NCBI GenBank assembly: GCA_009377605.1
Contig: WHTT01000006.1
Coordinates: forward strand, 52,553 to 116,552
Direction: 5' to 3'
DNA from: Luteitalea sp.
GTDB taxonomy: Bacteria > Acidobacteriota > Vicinamibacteria > Vicinamibacterales > Vicinamibacteraceae
Length of the DNA: 64,000 nucleotides
The first letter of the stretch is position 1, and each line of letters starts with the position of its first letter. Of the stretch, positions 1-9,657 are shown in pieces. The notes under the pieces were generated by a model that did no database searches, was not told where the DNA came from, and saw nothing but the letters and a program-made list of their open reading frames with translations. The position numbers and the translations under genes are program-made.

Positions 1-609
1 ACCACCGAGATGATGGGAGGCGAAGAGCTGATCCGAGAAAAGGCCAAGACGCCAGCCGTGGCCGACAAGCTCTTGGGCTATATCGCAAAGATGGAACGCG
101 AGATTCTCGCCTGCGGCGTGGATCTCCGCGGCAGCCAGCCCACGGGCGACAACATGGCCGGGGGCCTCTCCACCATCGAGGAGAAGTCACTCGGCGCCAT
201 GATGAAGTGGGGCACTACGCCGATCGTCGGAGCAGTGGATTACGCCGAGCGCATTGGCCGGGAGGGCGGTCTTTGGCTGATGGATACACCCGGCCACGGA
301 GGCGAGTCGATCACAGGAATCGCCGCCGCCGGAGCTCAGATCATGAGCTTTGCCACCGGCGGCGGGCACACCATCAACCATCCGCTCATGATCACCATGC
401 GTCTGACGGGCAACCGTGAGTCCTGGAGCCGGATGGAGGAAACGACCGACGTGAACGTCAGCGACATGTTCGACGGCACCACGTTGGATCAGGCAGGTGA
501 GCGACTGCTCAATGAGGTGCTGGACATTTGCGACGGCAAGATGACCAAGGCAGAAGCGCTGCGGGAATGGAACGCGTTTGCGATCACACGCTGCGGACCG
601 AGCGTCTGA
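1..609 (+). CDS. UxaA/GarD-type sugar-acid dehydratase, C-terminal part (5' end outside window)
   Basis: This is the end of a D-galactarate dehydratase/altronate hydrolase family protein; the reading frame is open from base 1, so the N-terminal half lies outside the window. Members dehydrate a sugar acid such as altronate or galactarate to a 2-keto-3-deoxy acid in the cytoplasm, using an iron-type metal site. The visible part carries the family's conserved C-terminal blocks: DLRGSQPTGDNMAGGLSTIE, then GLWLMDTPGHGGES, then the glycine-rich FATGGGHTINHP segment. It is followed within 10 bases by a methyltransferase-like gene and then by two dehydrogenases, which fits a hydroxy-acid or sugar-acid catabolic operon. 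The exact substrate cannot be told from this fragment. Confidence 0.85.
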   Translation, partial: TTEMMGGEELIREKAKTPAVADKLLGYIAKMEREILACGVDLRGSQPTGDNMAGGLSTIEEKSLGAMMKWGTTPIVGAVDYAERIGREGGLWLMDTPGHGGESITGIAAAGAQIMSFATGGGHTINHPLMITMRLTGNRESWSRMEETTDVNVSDMFDGTTLDQAGERLLNEVLDICDGKMTKAEALREWNAFAITRCGPSV

Positions 610-617
610 CAGCGGCA

Positions 618-1244
618 ATGACGGACGCGGACCCAATAGTCGCCCCGTACTCCGAGCTGCTCGCGGCATTCGCGGCTGCCGAAGAAGCCGAAGGGTGGTT
701 GGCTCGATGCGTGGAGGCGGGTCGCTATCTCGCCTTGAGCGTCCAATTCGTCGATGCCCTTGCGACGGCGCTGCGCCGACTCGGCCAGTCACCGGTCGTC
801 GAGATCTGTGCAGGCGACGCGGCGCTCGCCGCCGCGCTGGGGAGCCGTGGTCTTGCGGTGACCGCGACAGACCTCCGGCCACCGCCGCGAACCGAGACGC
901 AGGTTGAGCCGCTTGCGGTAGACGAGGCGCTGCGTCGTCATCGCCCACGAGTCGTGCTCGCCAGCTTCGTGCCAGTGGATACTGGTGTCGATCGGCACGT
1001 CCTCGACTGCCCAGGCGTGCAGCACTACGTGGTGCTCAACGCGCGGCTCGGTGGCGAGTGCGGGACGGTCTGTCTCTGGACGCATCCCGGCTGGACACGC
1101 ACGCCGCTGGAAGCCGTGACGCGCTGGATGATCTGCCGGCACGACGTATGGCTTGGTACAGAGAGACCGCCGCTGACGCACGGTGAAGCCTGGCTCCTCA
1201 GCCGTCCCCACTTACGTGATGACGACAAAACGCTACAACCCTGA
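618..1244 (+). CDS. Putative SAM-dependent methyltransferase-like protein
   Basis: A 208-residue soluble protein of uncertain function. Around residues 58-80 it has VVEICAGDAALAAALGSRG followed by an acidic TATDLR segment, which resembles motif I and the following acidic loop of class I SAM-dependent methyltransferases. The rest is weakly conserved to my eye, so it may be a degenerate or non-catalytic member. I chose the ATG at 618 because it lies 8 bases after the preceding stop; an earlier in-frame start would overlap the dehydratase gene by about 80 bases. Its 3' end overlaps the next start by 26 bases, which argues for co-transcription with the dehydratase and the two dehydrogenases. No substrate is inferred. 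Confidence 0.6.
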   Translation: MTDADPIVAPYSELLAAFAAAEEAEGWLARCVEAGRYLALSVQFVDALATALRRLGQSPVVEICAGDAALAAALGSRGLAVTATDLRPPPRTETQVEPLAVDEALRRHRPRVVLASFVPVDTGVDRHVLDCPGVQHYVVLNARLGGECGTVCLWTHPGWTRTPLEAVTRWMICRHDVWLGTERPPLTHGEAWLLSRPHLRDDDKTLQP

Positions 1245-2310
1245 CGCGCTCCGGACGCTCGTCGGCACGATCGCCCAGGCCGCTGGCGTGCCGGACGTCG
1301 ATGCGCCCATTCTCGCAGATGCCCTCGTAGACGCGGACCTGCACGGCCGCTCGACGCATGGCGTCTCGCGACTGGCGATCTACCTCCGGCGAATCGAGCT
1401 AGGACAAATCGACGCCCGCGCAGCGCTACAGATCGAGCAGCGCCGCCCAGGCGTGCTGGTGGTCGATGCCGGGAACGGCTTGGGGCAGGTTCAGGCAATT
1501 CGAACACTGGAGCAATTGGCGCCACTGGCACAACAATATGGGCTCGCCGCAGCCACCATCCGCCGCTCGCAGCACTTCGGCGCGCTGAGCTACTACTGCA
1601 ATTGGGCGGCCGATCGGGACATGATCCTGCTTGCCACGACGAGCTGCGAGCCAGCGATGAGCCCTGAAGGGGGCTGCGAAGCCTTCTTCGGAACCAACCC
1701 CATCGCCGCCAGCTTTCCCACGGGGAAGGGTTGGCCGGTAAGCGTTGACCTTGCGACGTCGGTCGTGGCGCGTGGCAACATCATCGCGGCAAGCCGCGAG
1801 GGCCGGCGTCTGCCCGACGGATGGGCGCTGGATCCGGAGGGCAATGCCACCACCGACACCGACGCTGCTCTGGCGGGAACGGTGTTGGCCATGGCGGGCC
1901 ACAAAGGCTATGCCCTGGCGCTGATGGTCGAGCTGTTGTCCAGTGTGCTCAGTGGCTCCGCCATCGGGCCGGACATCGGCTCGATGTACAAGAACCTCGA
2001 CCGCCCGCAAGACGTCGGACATTTCTTTTGCCTGCTCGACATTGCCGCGTTCACCGACGCGGCAGTGTTCAGGCAGCGCATCGATCAAACCATCGATCGA
2101 GTCAAAGCCTGCCGGCGGCGCCCGGGAGTCAAAGAGATTCTCGTGCCGGGTGAGCGTTCGTCGCGAAGGGCCGAAGCCAATCGTCACACCGGTGTGTCGC
2201 TCAGCGACGCGACCGTGCGCGAGCTCGACGAGCTGAGCGAGCGATTCGAGCTCGCGCTCCGGCTGCACGACGCCGAGACGGCTGCCGTTGATCCCGTGAA
2301 TCGTGATTAG
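1219..2310 (+). CDS. Malate/L-lactate/ureidoglycolate dehydrogenase family (LDH2 fold)
   Basis: A 363-residue NAD(P)-dependent oxidoreductase of the Ldh_2 family, acting on a 2-hydroxy acid. The family signatures are present in order: an N-terminal helical region with DADLHGRSTHGVSR, which holds the conserved active-site His; the IRRSQHFGALSYY segment; FGTNPIAASFPT; and GHKGYALALMVELLSSVLSG near residue 230. Length is typical. The start at 1219 (MTTKRYNP) places it 26 bases inside the upstream gene; the farther-upstream ATG adds unconserved residues. Together with the dehydratase before it and the D-2-hydroxyacid dehydrogenase after it, it probably oxidises an intermediate of sugar-acid breakdown. 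Malate, lactate and sugar-acid specificity cannot be separated by sequence alone. Confidence 0.85.
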   Translation: MTTKRYNPDALRTLVGTIAQAAGVPDVDAPILADALVDADLHGRSTHGVSRLAIYLRRIELGQIDARAALQIEQRRPGVLVVDAGNGLGQVQAIRTLEQLAPLAQQYGLAAATIRRSQHFGALSYYCNWAADRDMILLATTSCEPAMSPEGGCEAFFGTNPIAASFPTGKGWPVSVDLATSVVARGNIIAASREGRRLPDGWALDPEGNATTDTDAALAGTVLAMAGHKGYALALMVELLSSVLSGSAIGPDIGSMYKNLDRPQDVGHFFCLLDIAAFTDAAVFRQRIDQTIDRVKACRRRPGVKEILVPGERSSRRAEANRHTGVSLSDATVRELDELSERFELALRLHDAETAAVDPVNRD

Positions 2311-2321
2311 TACTCGCCACC

Positions 2322-3311
2322 ATGCCCGACATTCTCGTGAGTGAGTCGCTCGCTGGCCCGGACCTCGACAGCCTCGGCCACCGTTACAGCGTATCGGTCG
2401 AGCCGGAGCTCTGGCGCGACGAGCCGCTGCTGGTGAATCGCCTAGCCGACACTCGGGCGCTCATCGTGCGCAATCAGACGCGGGTGACCAGCGATGTCAT
2501 CCGTGCCGCTGACCGCTTGGAGGTCATTGGACGCGCCGGCACAGGGCTCGACAACATCGACGTTGCCGCGGCGACCGAGGCCGGCGTGGCTGTATGTTAC
2601 GCACCGGATCAGAACAGCTGCTCCGTCGCGGAGCTGGCAATGGCCATGCTGCTGGCGCTGGCGCGACGCGTGGTCACCGCCGACCGCGACACCCGCGCGG
2701 GCGGATGGGCGCGCAGTGCTTTCATGGGCATCGAGCTCTATGGAAAGACACTGGGCGTGGTCGGCTTCGGCCGCATTGGCTTTCTTCTGGCCATGCGCGC
2801 GCGGGCCTTCGGCATGCGCGTGCTGGCGCATGATCCCTTTATCAGCCCCGACGCGGTGACCGTCACTGAGAGTGGCGCGGAGCTCGTCGGCCTCGACGAG
2901 CTACTCGCGCGCGCCGATGTCGTCAGCTGCCACCTCCCCAGCACACCTGCAACGCACAAGCTGTTCAACGCCGATCGATTCAGGATGATGAAACCGACGG
3001 CGCTGTTTCTGAACCTGGCGCGGGGAGACGAGGTGGACGAGCCCGCATTGGTTGAGGCGCTGCAGAGCGGCCAGATTGCGGGCGCTGGGCTGGACGTGCG
3101 GGCGCTCGAGCCGCCGGCCTCTTCGTCTTTGAACGCGATGGACAACGTTGTCCTGACGCCGCACATCGCCGCCTTCACCGTCGAGGCACAGGCGCGCATC
3201 GTGGCAGCGGTGTGCCGCGACGTCGCTGCCGTGCTCGACGGCCGATCGCCGCTCTATTGCGTCAATGCGGCCGCGTTGTCCGAGAAGCGGAGTCTCGCGC
3301 CACGATCGTGA
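2322..3311 (+). CDS. D-2-hydroxyacid dehydrogenase (SerA-like, no ACT domain)
   Basis: A 329-residue NAD-dependent D-isomer-specific 2-hydroxyacid dehydrogenase. Residues about 145-165 hold the Rossmann motif (GVVGFGRIGFLLAMRAR), and a conserved Asp in AHDPF follows the second strand. The catalytic Arg lies in FLNLARGDEVDE and the catalytic His in VLTPHIAAFT. It resembles 3-phosphoglycerate dehydrogenase in its first 320 residues but lacks the ACT or intervening domain of full-length SerA, so a catabolic reductase or dehydrogenase role fits better than serine synthesis. It starts 11 bases after the LDH2-type gene and ends the operon. A strong hairpin lies 44 bases downstream. Confidence 0.85.
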   Translation: MPDILVSESLAGPDLDSLGHRYSVSVEPELWRDEPLLVNRLADTRALIVRNQTRVTSDVIRAADRLEVIGRAGTGLDNIDVAAATEAGVAVCYAPDQNSCSVAELAMAMLLALARRVVTADRDTRAGGWARSAFMGIELYGKTLGVVGFGRIGFLLAMRARAFGMRVLAHDPFISPDAVTVTESGAELVGLDELLARADVVSCHLPSTPATHKLFNADRFRMMKPTALFLNLARGDEVDEPALVEALQSGQIAGAGLDVRALEPPASSSLNAMDNVVLTPHIAAFTVEAQARIVAAVCRDVAAVLDGRSPLYCVNAAALSEKRSLAPRS

Positions 3312-3354
3312 CGTTGCCGGCGGCTGACACCTCATGCGTCGCGGCTCGTCTTGC

Positions 3355-3374
3355 GCCCGACCTGAAGGTCGGGC
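3355..3374. repeat. GC hairpin between convergent genes (REP-like, possible terminator)
   Basis: A perfect 8-bp stem, GCCCGACC and GGTCGGGC, closes a TGAA loop. It sits between the 3' ends of two convergent genes and abuts the stop codon of the minus-strand permease. There is no U-tract, so it may be a dispersed palindromic repeat that also serves as a weak bidirectional terminator. Confidence 0.6.
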
Positions 3375-6032
<2,658 letters not shown>

Positions 6033-6035
6033 GGC

Positions 6036-6371
6036 TCACGCCTCTTTGAGCTTCACCACATGAGAGATCGCGCCGGACAAGCGCTGCCAGTTGGCGGTCT
6101 CGCGCTCGAGCTGCTTGCGACCGGGCCGCGTCAGCGAGTAGTACTTGGCGCGCCGGTTGTTCTCCGTGACCCGCCATTCGGCCTTGATCCAGCCCTCTTG
6201 TTCGAGCTTGTGCAGCGCTGGGTAGAGCGATCCGTCGCTCACCTGCAGGACCTCTCGCGAGACCTGCTTCAGCCGCTGACTGATTGCCCAGCCATTGAGC
6301 GGCTCGAGGGCCACGATCTTGAGAATCAGAAGGTCAAGGGTGCCTTGAACCAGATCAGGTGGTCTACTCAT
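6036..6371 (-). CDS. PadR-family transcriptional regulator
   Basis: A 111-residue winged-helix repressor of the PadR family. It opens with the family hallmark LVQGTLDLLILKIVALEPLNG, followed by a wing-bearing segment with DGSLYPALHKLEQEGWI and the TENNRRAKYYSLT hairpin, then a C-terminal dimerisation helix. It is the first gene of a two-gene unit with the duplicated orphan permease and probably represses its own promoter. A 13-base palindrome 11 bases upstream of its start codon is the candidate operator. PadR proteins of this type usually sense small hydrophobic or antibiotic-like molecules, but the ligand here is unknown. Confidence 0.93.
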   Translation of the reverse strand: MSRPPDLVQGTLDLLILKIVALEPLNGWAISQRLKQVSREVLQVSDGSLYPALHKLEQEGWIKAEWRVTENNRRAKYYSLTRPGRKQLERETANWQRLSGAISHVVKLKEA

Positions 6372-6381
6372 ATTTGTCTCA

Positions 6382-6394
6382 CTCGGTTACCGAG
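6382..6394. promoter_or_regulatory. Candidate PadR operator
   Basis: CTCGGTTACCGAG is a perfect palindrome with a central T, located 11 bases before the PadR start codon. A related partial copy, TTCTCGGTAAG, follows at 6413-6423, about three helical turns away. The position suits autorepression; PadR binding is inferred. Confidence 0.55.
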
Positions 6395-6439
6395 AACAGC
6401 ATACGACGACTTTTCTCGGTAAGCAAGAGGAAGACGACC

Positions 6440-6613
6440 GCTGTTCTGATCTATGGGCACACCCATCGCGCCCTGATCCACCGTGCCGGCAGGCGTTGGG
6501 TAGTGAACCCAGGAGCGGCCGGGCCACGCCGCTTCGATCTCATCCCGAGCGTCGCGCGTCTCACGATGCGGGAAGGCGAAGTGGCCGATGTCCGAATCAT
6601 CCCACTCACTTGA
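6440..6613 (+). pseudogene. Remnant of a YfcE/MJ0936-type metallophosphoesterase (C-terminal part only)
   Basis: The frame encodes about 57 residues that match the tail of small calcineurin-like phosphodiesterases: VLIYGHTHRA, which is the last metal-binding GHTH motif, then WVVNPGAAGPRRFDLIPSVA and a final beta strand. The upstream metal motifs (D-x-H, GD, GNHD) are absent, and the sequence 5' of about 6440 is unrelated and forms the PadR promoter region. About two thirds of the gene is therefore missing, apparently lost when the PadR/permease unit was joined here. It is unlikely to make a working enzyme. Judged from motifs only. Confidence 0.75.
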
Positions 6614-6704
6614 CACATCGACACCGATCGAAGATCGTGGCCTGCGCATTGAGCGGATACAGGACATGAGCGCATCACTGCGCGGTTCCGTGGAGTAAGA
6701 CTGC

Positions 6705-7115
6705 ATGCCAACCTTGAGAGTCGAGCACGTCGCCTGGAACGTTTCGGAGCCAGAGGCAATGGCCGCCTGGTACATCGAGCATCTGGGAATGCGCATCGTG
6801 CGAAAGGTCGATACCCCTGCGCGCATTCATTTTCTGGCGGATACGAGCGGAGCAGTAGTAGTCGAGATCTACAACAATCCAGCGGATGCAATTCCGGACT
6901 ACCCGTCGATGCATCCGCTCAGATTCCATCTCGCGTTCGAGGCGGACGACCCGGACGCGGCCAAGTCGGCACTGCTGGACGCCGGCGCCACTTTCGTCGA
7001 GGAACAGCGCCAAGCGGATGGCTCACGCCTCCTCATGTTGCGCGACCCATGGGGACTGCCGCTTCAACTGTGCAAGCGTCGGCAGCCGCTGTTGGCCGGT
7101 CGCCAGGACTCGTGA
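6705..7115 (+). CDS. VOC-superfamily protein (glyoxalase/dioxygenase-like)
   Basis: A 136-residue cytoplasmic protein with two beta-alpha-beta-beta-beta units typical of the vicinal oxygen chelate fold. Visible features are the opening LRVEHVAWNVSEPEAMAAWY, with His in the first metal-ligand position, an acidic VVVEIYNNP strand, RFHLAFEADDPD with a second His, and the closing LMLRDPWGLPLQLCKR block. These place metal ligands where glyoxalase-like enzymes have them. The reaction is not determinable: lyases, dioxygenases and antibiotic-binding proteins share this fold. It stands alone between a phosphoesterase remnant and a convergent glycosidase remnant. Confidence 0.85.
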   Translation: MPTLRVEHVAWNVSEPEAMAAWYIEHLGMRIVRKVDTPARIHFLADTSGAVVVEIYNNPADAIPDYPSMHPLRFHLAFEADDPDAAKSALLDAGATFVEEQRQADGSRLLMLRDPWGLPLQLCKRRQPLLAGRQDS

Positions 7116-7127
7116 TCCCAGTTGGCG

Positions 7128-7418
7128 TTACATCGGCGGCGCCTCTCGAGCAGGAGCATCGCGAAACGCCGGAACAGACTGCCGGCTGAACCGCTGGAAG
7201 TAGCGGAGGCACTTGTCGCGCCACGCGGCCGCATCTTCGACCTGCCGTCGCAGTTTGTCGCGCAAGGGCGCCTCCTCGATTGGGGCATAGCGGAGCCAGA
7301 GGTCGTAGCCGGTTTCAGCGCTCGCTCGAGCGCTCACCGACAGCGCGAGAAGCACGACGACCATGCCAGGCACGTATCTCGCGAGCCAAAGAGAGGGAGA
7401 GGTCATTGGCAGCATCAC
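7128..7418 (-). pseudogene. Internally deleted GH67 alpha-glucuronidase (both ends kept, middle missing)
   Basis: The 96-residue frame has a signal-like hydrophobic start (VVLLALSVSARASA), then ETGYDLWLRYAPI, which matches the first conserved strand of GH67 alpha-glucuronidases. It continues directly into LRRQVEDAAAWRDKCLRYFQ, which matches their C-terminal helix. A normal enzyme is about 700 residues, so the catalytic barrel is gone while the frame is preserved; the junction lies near 7245-7277. The gene overlaps the ROK regulator by 4 bases, as a target gene in the same unit would. If translated it would be a short exported peptide without catalytic residues. The assignment rests on recognising both ends; a homology search would confirm it. 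Confidence 0.7.
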
Positions 7419-8629
7419 ATCAGAGCCGGGGCACCGAAGTGCTTCTGAAGCACCAGGGCGATCGTGCCGCGAAGCCTGGGCTGGCTGGCGGCATCGGTCG
7501 GCACGATACGGGTCGTTGCGTGGGTGAACGTGTGCCGCTTGACCACGTTCTCGATCGCGGCCCCAATCCGGTTCCAGAAGCGCGTCACCTCGCCCACGAT
7601 CACGATGACGTCCGGCGCCAAGCCGGTGACGAGCAGCGCCGCCCCGGCGCCAATGTAGTGGGCTTGGCGGTCGATGGCCGACAACGCTCTGGCGTCGCCC
7701 TGGTCCGCGAGACGGACGATATCGTCGAACGTCGGGAGCTGCCGTTTTGCCGTCGCCGTGGAGTCTCTGCGACGGTTGCGAGAGGTTGCCTCAACGTAAT
7801 AGCGCACGGCCGCAGAGTTCGAGGCGTACATCTCCCAACACCCCTGGTTGCCGCACCGACACCGAAGGCCCTCCTCGACCAGCGTGATGTGGCCGAACTC
7901 GCCTGCGACACCTGTGGAGCCTCGTATGAGTTGGCCGTTCAGGATGATGCCGCCGCCGATCCCTTCCGACACGGTGATAGCGATGAGGTTCCGTACGCTC
8001 TCGGTATGCTCGCCGAACCAGAGCTCTGCGAGCGCACAGGCGTTCGCCGCATTCTCTAGCGCCACCGGCAGCTTCGTGGCTGCTTCGAGCGGCCCCTTCA
8101 AGTCCACGCCGTTCCACGCGAGATTCGGCGCAAACACCAACCGCTGCGACGCCAGGTCGATGCGCCCTGGCACGCTCACGCCGACTCCTTCGTAGCAAAT
8201 CTCGGGGTGCGCCTCGATGAGGCGACGGAGGTGCGCGCACAATGCGTCGATGGCCTGCGCGGGATTCGAAGGCGTCGGGAGAGACTCCTGGGTGATGAAC
8301 CGCGCATCCAGATCGGCCAAGGCAATCGTGGTCCGGATGGGACGGATGTTGATGCCGATGATGCCGACGCGCTCCCTGTTCAAGTGAAGAAATCTCGGCC
8401 GTCGACCGCGGGGCAGATAGCCGCTCGCGCCTTCCGCGACCCACTTCTCCTTGATCAATTGCTCGATGATGGCCGAGACGGTGCTCCGCTGCAGCCCCGA
8501 TTCGCGAGCCAAATCGGCTCGCGAAATTGGCTGATGCCGCCGAATCAAGTTGAGCACGATCCGGCGGTTGATGTCGCGCGCGGTCTCACTGGTCGCGACG
8601 TGAAAATTGGTCAGATCGATCTTGCGCAT
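7415..8629 (-). CDS. ROK-family transcriptional regulator (XylR/NagC-like)
   Basis: A 404-residue sugar-responsive repressor. Residues about 15-80 form a winged helix-turn-helix (ISRADLARESGLQRSTVSAI with the basic YLPRGRRPRFL wing). The rest is a ROK kinase-like sensor domain with VGVSVPGRID, the phosphate-binding-like SEGIGGGIILNG, and EFGHITLVEEGLRCRCGNQG, which supplies the ExGH and zinc-binding CxCGNxGC motifs. ROK repressors of this kind bind xylose, glucose or related sugars. It precedes the GH67 remnant with a 4-base overlap, so it probably controlled glucuronoxylan breakdown. A perfect 10-bp inverted repeat 25 bases upstream is a good candidate autoregulatory site. Confidence 0.92.
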   Translation of the reverse strand: MRKIDLTNFHVATSETARDINRRIVLNLIRRHQPISRADLARESGLQRSTVSAIIEQLIKEKWVAEGASGYLPRGRRPRFLHLNRERVGIIGINIRPIRTTIALADLDARFITQESLPTPSNPAQAIDALCAHLRRLIEAHPEICYEGVGVSVPGRIDLASQRLVFAPNLAWNGVDLKGPLEAATKLPVALENAANACALAELWFGEHTESVRNLIAITVSEGIGGGIILNGQLIRGSTGVAGEFGHITLVEEGLRCRCGNQGCWEMYASNSAAVRYYVEATSRNRRRDSTATAKRQLPTFDDIVRLADQGDARALSAIDRQAHYIGAGAALLVTGLAPDVIVIVGEVTRFWNRIGAAIENVVKRHTFTHATTRIVPTDAASQPRLRGTIALVLQKHFGAPALM

Positions 8630-8653
8630 GTCGGCAGCGCGATCAGCGTGCAG

Positions 8654-8680
8654 GCTATAGTTCGGGAGGAGAACTATAGC
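8654..8680. promoter_or_regulatory. Candidate ROK operator, 10-bp inverted repeat
   Basis: GCTATAGTTC and GAACTATAGC form a perfect inverted repeat separated by 7 bases, centred about 38 bases upstream of the ROK start codon. The arms also contain TATAG elements that could be part of a promoter. Binding by the adjacent ROK protein is inferred from position and symmetry. Confidence 0.65.
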
Positions 8681-8798
8681 ACGCCCGTCGAGGTCGGAGA
8701 ATGCCTCGGAGTCCGCGGCGTATACTGGGCACTGGAACGCTGCGTTGCCACGGACTCCTGGTGCGGACGAGAAGTGGCCGTCGAGATAGCGGTGTCAC

Positions 8799-8826
8799 TT
8801 GGAAACACCGGCCTGCGTTGTAGAAT
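8799..8826 (+). promoter_or_regulatory. Promoter of the MNT/HEPN operon; mRNA likely leaderless
   Basis: TTGGAA at 8799-8804 and TAGAAT at 8821-8826 are separated by 16 bases. The ATG at 8834 begins exactly 7 bases after the -10 hexamer, so transcription would start at or next to the start codon. No Shine-Dalgarno sequence precedes the ATG, which supports this. Confidence 0.5.
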
Positions 8827-8833
8827 CGCTGCC

Positions 8834-9238
8834 ATGTCGAGCGTCGACACCCTGAAGCGTGTGCTGGGGGCCATGTCAGGCGTGCGGCTCGCTGTCCTCT
8901 TCGGATCGGCAGCGAGACGAACCGCCGGGCTCGCCAGCGACCTCGATGTGGGGATATTGCTCGATCGGAAGACTGAGCCCACATCGCTGCTGGCTGTGAC
9001 CCTCGAGCGAGCCGTTGGCCGTCCGGTCGACGTCATCTGGCTCGATGCAGCCCCTCCACTTCTCCGTTTCGAAATCGCTCGAGACGGCGTGGTGCTGGTC
9101 GAACGCAGCAGCCACACGTGGGCCGATTTTCGCGCCCACGCGATGATCGACTGGTGGGATTGGGCACCGACTGCACGAATGATGCACAAGGTGATGGCCG
9201 CACGACTGAAGGAGGAGGCGGCGCGTGGTCGGTCGTGA
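8834..9238 (+). CDS. mntA: MNT-type nucleotidyltransferase, antitoxin of a HEPN/MNT pair
   Basis: A 134-residue minimal nucleotidyltransferase. LAVLFGSAARRTAGLASDLD at residues about 18-37 holds the GSxxR and SDLD motifs, and a third acidic residue is in GRPVDVIWLD. In characterised HepT/MntA systems this protein adds AMP units to a tyrosine of the HEPN toxin and so blocks it. The start at 8834 was chosen because the homologous region begins there and a -10-like hexamer lies 7 bases before it; a much longer open frame upstream is antisense to the ROK gene and is not coding. It overlaps the HEPN gene by 14 bases, the usual arrangement for these pairs. Confidence 0.85.
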   Translation: MSSVDTLKRVLGAMSGVRLAVLFGSAARRTAGLASDLDVGILLDRKTEPTSLLAVTLERAVGRPVDVIWLDAAPPLLRFEIARDGVVLVERSSHTWADFRAHAMIDWWDWAPTARMMHKVMAARLKEEAARGRS

Positions 9239-9644
9239 GGTGGTGGTGACGAAGGCCGCCCGGGCACGCGCGTGGCTCAATGAGGCAGCCGCCACACTGC
9301 TCGCGCCCCTCGACAGGTTCCAGTCCGACCCGAAAGCGCGGGATCTGTCGCTCTTTTATCTCTTTCTCTCCATTCAAGAGTGCATAGACTTAGCCGCCCA
9401 CTGGGTGGCCGACGAAGGATGGGCTGAGCCGGACGATGCGGGCTCTGCGTTCGACGTCCTTGCGGATCGCAGCGTGATCGACCGCGACACCGCGACGGCC
9501 TTGCGTGCTGCCGCTGGCCTGCGTAACCGGATCGCGCACGGCTATGCCCTGCTCGACTACGAGCGGGTGCACCGCGAGGCGCAAGGAGGCGTTCCCGCGC
9601 TCCGCAAGTTCCTCGTTTCCATCACAGAAGCAGCGGGTGTGTAA
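9225..9644 (+). CDS. hepT: HEPN-domain (DUF86/HepT) ribonuclease toxin
   Basis: A 139-residue all-helical HEPN protein. The catalytic RX4H motif appears as RNRIAHGY at residues about 98-105, with the tyrosine that MntA-type partners AMPylate three positions after the Arg-His core. FLSIQECIDLAAHWV is the conserved second helix of the family. It starts at a GTG preceded by a GGAGGAGG ribosome-binding site inside the end of the MNT gene. The pair is a type VII toxin-antitoxin system by family knowledge, in which the HEPN protein cleaves RNA when not modified. Both proteins look full length and the key residues are intact. Confidence 0.87.
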   Translation: MVGREVVVTKAARARAWLNEAAATLLAPLDRFQSDPKARDLSLFYLFLSIQECIDLAAHWVADEGWAEPDDAGSAFDVLADRSVIDRDTATALRAAAGLRNRIAHGYALLDYERVHREAQGGVPALRKFLVSITEAAGV

Positions 9645-9657
9645 GTCGCGGCGGCTT

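Noticed and set aside
8207..8833. 5' extension of the MNT frame
   Set aside because: It runs antisense through the ROK gene; homology and the promoter both place the start at 8834.
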